NCBI GenBank assembly: GCA_946480655.1
Contig: CAMLKN010000110.1
Location: 1 to 7,284, forward strand
Source of the DNA: an uncultured Devosia sp.
GTDB taxonomy: Bacteria; Pseudomonadota; Alphaproteobacteria; Rhizobiales; Devosiaceae
Direction of reading: 5' to 3'
Length of the DNA stretch: 7,284 nucleotides
Position 1 is the stretch's first letter, and each line of letters opens with the position of its first letter. Of this stretch, positions 4,915 to 7,284 are shown piece after piece. The notes below the pieces were generated by a model, which saw only the letters and a program-made list of their open reading frames with translations, was not told the origin of the DNA and searched no databases. A program made the position numbers and the translations under genes.

Positions 4915-6147
4915 TTGGTCGTGAAGATTGCCGACCCCCTTTTGATGCGAGAGATCAACAAGTTCCATGTGCTGGAGACCATCCGGCGCCATGGCCGGAT
5001 CTCGCGCGTCGAAATATCCGAGCGCACCCTGCTGAGCGGTACAACGGTTTCGGCGATCACCGGCGCTCTGATCGAAGAGGGGCTGATTCACGCCATACAC
5101 ACCCAGGTCAACGAGGAATCCCATCGCGGCCGCCCGCGCGTCCTTTTGGGTCTCGTGGCAGACGCGGGCTATGTCCTTGGCATCAAGATTTCCGAGGCGG
5201 CAACGACGGTCACCCTCATCGACTTCGCCGGCGAACAGGTCGCGTCGGTGCAACTGCCCATCCGCCTGTCGCGGCAACCTGCCGACGTCATCGCCGACCT
5301 GATCGAAGATGCGATGGACGACTGCATCAACAAGTCGGGTGTCGACCGCAAGCGCATCCGCGGCATTGGCATTGGCATTCCCGGCCTTGTCGACCCCCGG
5401 TCGGGCCGCAGCTATGCCAGCTCGGTTTTCGGCGAGCGCGAGGTGCCGCTGGCCTCGCTCCTGTCTGAACGCACCGGCCTGCCGGTAAAGCTGGAAAAGC
5501 CCGCCAATCTTCTCGCCCTGGCCGAGGCATGGTTCGGCTCAGCGCAACGCGAGAACAGCTTTGCCGTCGTCGTCCTCGATCAGACCGCGAGCCTGGGCCT
5601 CTGGCTCGACAATGACGTGCATCGCGGCGCCAGTACGCTTGGCCCCACCTTCGGCCACCTCAAGGTCGCGAGCGAAGGCGTGCAATGCGATTGCGGCCAG
5701 CTCGATTGTCTCAATGCCCATGTCAGCGACGGCGCCCTGGCGCGTCAGGCCGGCGCCGTGCTGGGGCCCGATTTTCTTCAGACCCCCCTCGCCCGGGCCA
5801 GCATTACCGGGGCTCTTGTCCAGGCAGCGGACGCCGGGAATGCCGAGGCCCGCACCCTGATCGACGCACAGGGGACCCGGCTGGGCGTGGGCATATCCCA
5901 CGTGATCAATCTCATCAATCCGGCAAAGATTATCGTCGTGCTCGACTCCGACCGGCTGGGTGAACTGATCGAACCTGCCCTTCGGGCTGCGGCGGCGGCC
6001 AACAGTTTCAGGGCCCATTTTGCGGCCACCGAGCTCATTCTGCACACGCTCGACGATCAACTCTGGGCCCGCGGTGCCGCGGCCTTGATGCTGCGCGACA
6101 TCTACAGCGCCCCATGGACATCTGCCTACCAGGAGGAACAGAAATGA
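4915..6147 (+). CDS. ROK-family transcriptional regulator
   Basis: A 410-residue sugar-responsive regulator: an N-terminal winged helix-turn-helix (about 14-62, with the wing linker RGRP at 71-74) fused to a ROK sugar-kinase-like domain. The ROK signature GIGIGIPGLVDP lies at 150-161. The structural zinc site is intact: H248 with C258-x-C260-G...C265. Kinase activity is probably lost. The ENDAN motif, whose Asp is the catalytic base, reads E194-K-P-A-N198, and the DxGGT phosphate-binding loop near residue 89 reads GIKISEA. This fits a regulator that binds a sugar without phosphorylating it. The start is taken as TTG at 4915, with GGAG seven bases upstream; GTG at 4921 or ATG at 4945 are alternatives, and an in-frame stop closes the frame just upstream. 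It is divergent from the binding-protein gene and is the first gene of the rightward unit, overlapping the ThuA gene by four bases (ATGA). Confidence 0.93.
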   Translation: MVVKIADPLLMREINKFHVLETIRRHGRISRVEISERTLLSGTTVSAITGALIEEGLIHAIHTQVNEESHRGRPRVLLGLVADAGYVLGIKISEAATTVTLIDFAGEQVASVQLPIRLSRQPADVIADLIEDAMDDCINKSGVDRKRIRGIGIGIPGLVDPRSGRSYASSVFGEREVPLASLLSERTGLPVKLEKPANLLALAEAWFGSAQRENSFAVVVLDQTASLGLWLDNDVHRGASTLGPTFGHLKVASEGVQCDCGQLDCLNAHVSDGALARQAGAVLGPDFLQTPLARASITGALVQAADAGNAEARTLIDAQGTRLGVGISHVINLINPAKIIVVLDSDRLGELIEPALRAAAAANSFRAHFAATELILHTLDDQLWARGAAALMLRDIYSAPWTSAYQEEQK

Positions 6148-6788
6148 CGAAATCCGCTCTGATCGTTTGGGGAGGCTGGGACGGACACACCCCTGAACAA
6201 AGCGCTCGGTTTGTCGCCTCCCTCCTGGAAGCTCGGGACTATTCCGTCGATATCGAATCGACCACCGAAGCCTTCGCCGATGAGAGCCTTGGCCGTTACG
6301 ATCTCATCATCCCCGCCATCACCATGTCCCGCATCGAGCGGGAGGAACTGACCAACCTGCTGGCTGTCGTGCGCGCTGGCACTGGCCTGGCGGGATTTCA
6401 CGGCCTCATGTGCGACAGCTTCCGCAACGAGCCGGACTACCAGTTCATGACCGGCGGCCAGTGGGTCGCCCATCCGGGCAACATCATCGACTTCACCGTC
6501 AACGTGACGCGCCCGGACGACCCGATCATGCAGGGCATCGGCGATTTCACCTACCATTCCGAGCAGTACTACATGCATTTCGATCCCAGCGTCGAAGTCC
6601 TCGCCACGACCACCTTTTCCGGCCAGTACTTCGATGAGATCGATGGCGTGGTCATGCCCGTGGCCTGGAAGCGGCGCTTCGGAAAGGGGCGGGTGTTCTA
6701 TTCCGCCCTGGGTCATGTGGTTGACGAATTCCAGGTGCCGCAGATGCGCACCATTTTCGAGCGCGGCGCTCTCTGGGCCAGCCGCTGA
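6144..6788 (+). CDS. ThuA-domain protein (trehalose-utilisation family)
   Basis: A 214-residue cytoplasmic protein with the ThuA fold, related to class I glutamine amidotransferases. Visible landmarks are the N-terminal strand and turn VWGGWDGHTP (8-17), a GFHG turn (84-87) where an amidotransferase would carry its nucleophile elbow but with no Cys, GGQWVAHPG (104-112), YHSEQYY (137-143), and the C-terminal PVAWKRRFGKGRVFYSALGH (172-191). In Sinorhizobium and Agrobacterium, ThuA acts with the oxidoreductase ThuB after disaccharide import, in a route through 3-keto sugars. The exact reaction here is unknown, and no thuB-like gene is inside the window. The ATG at 6144 is chosen because AGGAGG (6131-6136) lies seven bases upstream; an in-frame ATG at 6114 sits inside the ROK gene. 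The ATGA overlap with ROK suggests translational coupling. A ThuA-like protein of other specificity is the alternative. Confidence 0.88.
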   Translation: MTKSALIVWGGWDGHTPEQSARFVASLLEARDYSVDIESTTEAFADESLGRYDLIIPAITMSRIEREELTNLLAVVRAGTGLAGFHGLMCDSFRNEPDYQFMTGGQWVAHPGNIIDFTVNVTRPDDPIMQGIGDFTYHSEQYYMHFDPSVEVLATTTFSGQYFDEIDGVVMPVAWKRRFGKGRVFYSALGHVVDEFQVPQMRTIFERGALWASR

Positions 6789-6818
6789 GCGCCCCCAACC
6801 ATCGGCAAGGAGGAGACG

Positions 6819-7284
6819 ATGGCAGAACTGAAACTTCGAGGCATCAACAAGAGCTTCGGCGCGGTCCAGGTGATCCGCGACATCGACCTCGATATTGGCG
6901 ACGGCGAGTTCGTGGTCTTTGTCGGGCCTTCGGGCTGCGGCAAATCCACCCTGCTGCGCACCATTTCGGGCCTCGAGGAGCCAAGCTCGGGCAACATCAT
7001 GATCGGTGGCGAGGACGTTACCGATTTTGACCCGTCCGAGCGCGGCGTCGCCATGGTATTTCAATCTTATGCGCTCTACCCGCATATGACGGTCGAGCAG
7101 AATCTCGGCTTCGGCCTCCGGATGGGCGGCATGCCCAGGGACCAGGTTTCCGAGCGCGTCATGGAAGCGGCACGCATCCTGGAGCTGACTGAACTGCTCG
7201 AGCGCAAGCCGCGCCAACTGTCGGGTGGCCAGCGCCAGCGCGTCGCCATCGGCCGCGCCATCGTGCGCCAGCCCAAGGCCTTCC
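6819..7284 (+). CDS. ABC transporter ATPase, MalK/UgpC-like, 3' end cut by window
   Basis: The first 155 codons of the nucleotide-binding subunit that powers the importer. Visible motifs are Walker [10 protein letters not shown] (36-44), Q-loop [11 protein letters not shown] (81-91), and ABC signature LSGGQ (134-138) followed by [17 protein letters not shown]. The frame is still open at the window end, just before the expected Walker B aspartate. MalK-type proteins are about 350-370 residues with a C-terminal regulatory OB-fold domain, which would lie outside the window. The ATG has AAGGAGG (6807-6813) five bases upstream, and the gene starts 30 bases after the ThuA gene, so it is almost surely in the same operon. 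As the only ATPase seen, it is the natural partner of the permeases encoded leftward. Confidence 0.95.
   Translation, partial: MAELKLRGINKSFGAVQVIRDIDLDIGDGEFVVFVGPSGCGKSTLLRTISGLEEPSSGNIMIGGEDVTDFDPSERGVAMVFQSYALYPHMTVEQNLGFGLRMGGMPRDQVSERVMEAARILELTELLERKPRQLSGGQRQRVAIGRAIVRQPKAF

Noticed and set aside
6126..7217. 363-codon minus-strand open frame opposite the ThuA and ATPase genes
   Set aside because: Antisense shadow: it crosses two well-supported genes and their gap, has no recognisable domain, and its composition mirrors the sense codons.

Overview
The window reads as chromosomal DNA of a GC-rich alphaproteobacterium, most likely of the Hyphomicrobiales (Devosia-like). This rests on the GC-rich coding sequence, on the CCTCA-n3-TGAGG extragenic repeats that are common in that class, and on a sugar-import/ThuA gene set typical of rhizobia and relatives. 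The genus is inference.

Layout. Positions 1-1445 are accessory-looking: a patchwork of REP-like palindromic repeats surrounds one small GIY-YIG nuclease gene (410-697, +). A 748-base gene-free stretch (698-1445) follows. It holds more repeat modules, a C-rich tract that is a canonical minus-strand G-quadruplex motif (977-1011), and a compact cluster of perfect inverted repeats (1198-1355) that looks like a structured RNA or a complex repeat element. I could not match this cluster to a known family.

Positions 1446-7284 are a divergent carbohydrate-import locus. Leftward: periplasmic sugar-binding protein (3344-4600), then two membrane permeases (2291-3220 and 1446-2291, overlapping by one base). 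Rightward: a ROK-family regulator (4915-6147), a ThuA-domain protein (6144-6788, overlapping the ROK gene by four bases), and the transporter ATPase (from 6819, cut by the window end). Between the two arms lies a 314-base shared control region (4601-4914).

How it works together (inference from families): the binding protein captures a sugar in the periplasm, the two permeases and the ATPase form a CUT1-type (MalFGK-like) importer, the ROK protein senses a sugar and controls the divergent promoters, and the ThuA-domain protein acts on the imported sugar. The set resembles the rhizobial thuEFGKAB trehalose/disaccharide locus, but is split into two divergent units and has a ROK regulator. The substrate cannot be fixed from sequence alone. 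A hairpin just after the binding-protein gene probably tunes its expression relative to the permeases.

The least explained part is the inverted-repeat cluster at 1198-1355, whose four alternating complementary segments can fold in two mutually exclusive ways.
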